Source: Pseudomonadota bacterium
Lineage (GTDB): Bacteria > Desulfobacterota > Syntrophorhabdia > Syntrophorhabdales > Syntrophorhabdaceae
Direction: 5' to 3'
Length of the DNA stretch: 64,000 nt
Assembly (NCBI GenBank): GCA_026388315.1
Contig: JAPLKA010000043.1
Coordinates: 1-64,000, forward strand
Shown here one piece after another: positions 63,192 to 64,000 of this stretch (its first letter is position 1; each line of letters opens with the position of its first letter). A program made the translations under genes and the position numbers. The notes beneath the pieces are model-generated. The model had not been told where the DNA came from. It searched no databases and saw nothing but the letters and a program-made list of their open reading frames with translations.

Positions 63192-63440
63192 TCATGGCTC
63201 ATAGCAATCAGCAAAGAAGTTGTAAACGCGGTAAACAGGGAGTGTCCCTTCCATACGGTTTAATCCCGACAGCGGAGGGACAATTGCCGTCCGAATCTCA
63301 GGAAGATTTTTCAAAAGTGAAATAGCGTTATACAGCGCCCGTATTGATTTTCCGGAGATATCAGCAGTTGTAGACACTGTGTCTACAATTTCCTTGGATA
63401 GGTCTTCGGGCCTCCGATCGTAGTTCACCAACTCGCTCAT
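63192..63440 (-). CDS. Hypothetical small protein
   Basis: 82 residues from ATG 63440 (AAGGTTGAAGG region upstream is weak). It has a helical N-terminal half and no family motif I recognise. GC content and codon use are normal for the window, so it may be real. Confidence 0.35.
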   Translation of the reverse strand: MSELVNYDRRPEDLSKEIVDTVSTTADISGKSIRALYNAISLLKNLPEIRTAIVPPLSGLNRMEGTLPVYRVYNFFADCYEP

Positions 63441-63764
63441 AAGGAAGGTTGAAGGTGAATGGTGAATAAGATGAACTGTTCACTATTCACTAACGACTAT
63501 TCACTGAAGTAACACAGCACTTTAAGCCCTGAAATTGGCCATTTTCCATGCATAAAAAGACTTATTTCAATAGGTTGGTTTGGTTCGACCCCAATTATTA
63601 TTCCGCTAAGATGGTGCAAAAAAACAAGACCCCTTTACCACACTGGACATTTTCGTTGGCGAAACGAACTACCCCGTGGTTTACCGCGGGGCAATCCGTC
63701 CCCGTCCCCTCTATTCATCGTAAAGTGAGAGGAACGGGCCGCGAAAGACCAACCTTTATTGGTT
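63441..63764. other. Intergenic region before the TRAP permease gene end
   Basis: No gene. A plus-strand frame at 63548-63805 runs over the convergent TRAP permease stop and is judged spurious. A hairpin lies at 63672-63691. Confidence 0.4.
63672..63691 (-). terminator. GC-rich hairpin after the TRAP permease gene
   Basis: CCCCGTGG (63672-63679) and CCGCGGGG (63684-63691) form an 8-bp stem with one G-U pair and a four-base loop. This CTACCCCG...CGGGG word is common as a REP-like element between anaerobe genes; here it may terminate the permease transcript. Confidence 0.45.
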
Positions 63765-64000
63765 TTATTTTAAGAAGGCAAGGCTCAGCCAGGGAAGATA
63801 GGTGATGATCGCAAGGCCGATGAGAAGGATGCCGATGAATGGAAGTGAAGCAAAGTAGAGGCTTAATATCGGTTTGTTGAAGCGGATGCTGGAGATGAAG
63901 AGGTTGATCCCCAGGGGGGGTATGGAGGCCCCGATCTCCAGATTAGTCAGGAAGATGATCCCCAGGTGAATAGGATGAATTCCATAGGCCTGGGCGACAG
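63765..64000 (-). CDS. TRAP transporter large permease (DctM), C-terminal part
   Basis: Only the last 78 codons are in the window, up to the TAA at 63765-63767. The visible part (LGIIFLTNLEIGASIPPLG, INLFISSIRFNKPI, then two hydrophobic helices ending LPWLSLAFLK) is the classic DctM C-terminus. It is the membrane channel of a Na+-driven uptake system for organic acids, working with a small permease and periplasmic binding protein that would lie outside the window. Confidence 0.85.
   Translation of the reverse strand, partial: VAQAYGIHPIHLGIIFLTNLEIGASIPPLGINLFISSIRFNKPILSLYFASLPFIGILLIGLAIITYLPWLSLAFLK

Noticed and set aside
63548-63805. 85-codon plus-strand frame
   Set aside because: It runs into the convergent TRAP permease gene and through a GC-rich hairpin, and its composition is not protein-like.
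1-64000. CRISPR array or rRNA genes
   Set aside because: No regularly spaced identical 24-40-base repeats with unique spacers and no rRNA signature on either strand.

Overview
The window reads as a chromosome segment of a strictly anaerobic, Gram-negative bacterium of the former Deltaproteobacteria (Desulfobacterota; a syntrophic or sulfate-reducer-like lineage is my best guess). Pointers are a complete HdrCBA-FlxDCBA electron-bifurcating cluster, a PaaK-type acyl-CoA ligase, PPi-dependent phosphofructokinase with fbp and class II aldolase, a pcm-rpoS-like pair, MenG/UbiE, a TRAP transporter, and outer-membrane/lipoprotein genes. No rRNA and no CRISPR array are present; there is one tRNA.

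Layout. 1-2.8 kb: the end of a transposase-like gene, a PAS sensor kinase and a TerC-family membrane protein. 2.8-20.1 kb: a tandem pair of integrated elements stacked on the 3' end of one tRNA-Ser(UGA) gene (20055-20144, minus strand). The last 26-28 bases of that tRNA occur three times (2815, 14341, 20054), and each interval ends with a related tyrosine recombinase. Element 1 (about 11.5 kb, visibly GC-richer) carries an operon-like run: a three-subunit molybdenum hydroxylase, an MFS transporter, a GNAT acyltransferase, a ThiF/MoeB-like adenylating enzyme, a PP-loop ATPase with an N-terminal PqqD/RRE-like region, and an exported adenosine-deaminase-like protein. Its integrase has lost its N-terminal part. 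Element 2 (about 5.7 kb, AT-rich) carries an HUH rolling-circle Rep followed by a cluster of large hairpins, a DUF262-HEPN pair that looks like an anti-phage system, a ribbon-helix-helix-like protein under an operator-like promoter, and an intact integrase. Each element has an exact 17- or 19-bp direct repeat about 36-40 bp inside both ends, as expected for integrase arm sites.

20.2-35.6 kb: fabH; flxABCD-hdrABC (minus strand, one operon), which would couple NADH, ferredoxin and a heterodisulfide or other thiol/disulfide carrier; a PaaK-type ligase with an untracked 59-codon gene and a duplicated dimeric-barrel protein; a NarL-type two-component system with an extra receiver; trmI; and a glycine-zipper lipoprotein. 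35.9-44.2 kb (plus strand): proC-pcm-rpoS-like-murJ-ubiE and a very large GH13 protein. 44.2-48.1 kb: class II aldolase and fbp, divergent from PPi-PFK, a glycolysis/gluconeogenesis node. 48.1-53.1 kb: purN-like and purL, both flanked by similar roughly 10-base phased repeats. 53-64 kb: lower gene density with remnants (phage antirepressor, thioesterase), glycerol-dehydrogenase-like enzyme, lysC, a Zn-ribbon methyltransferase, prfC, an omptin-family outer-membrane protease and the end of a TRAP permease gene.

The most novel parts are the element 1 cargo and the element 2 defence/replication module. The hydroxylase keeps the catalytic Glu of the xanthine oxidase family but, in an ungapped comparison with bovine xanthine oxidase recalled from memory, lacks both residues that orient purines. 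Its substrate is therefore probably not xanthine, and the set of enzymes beside it matches no pathway I know.
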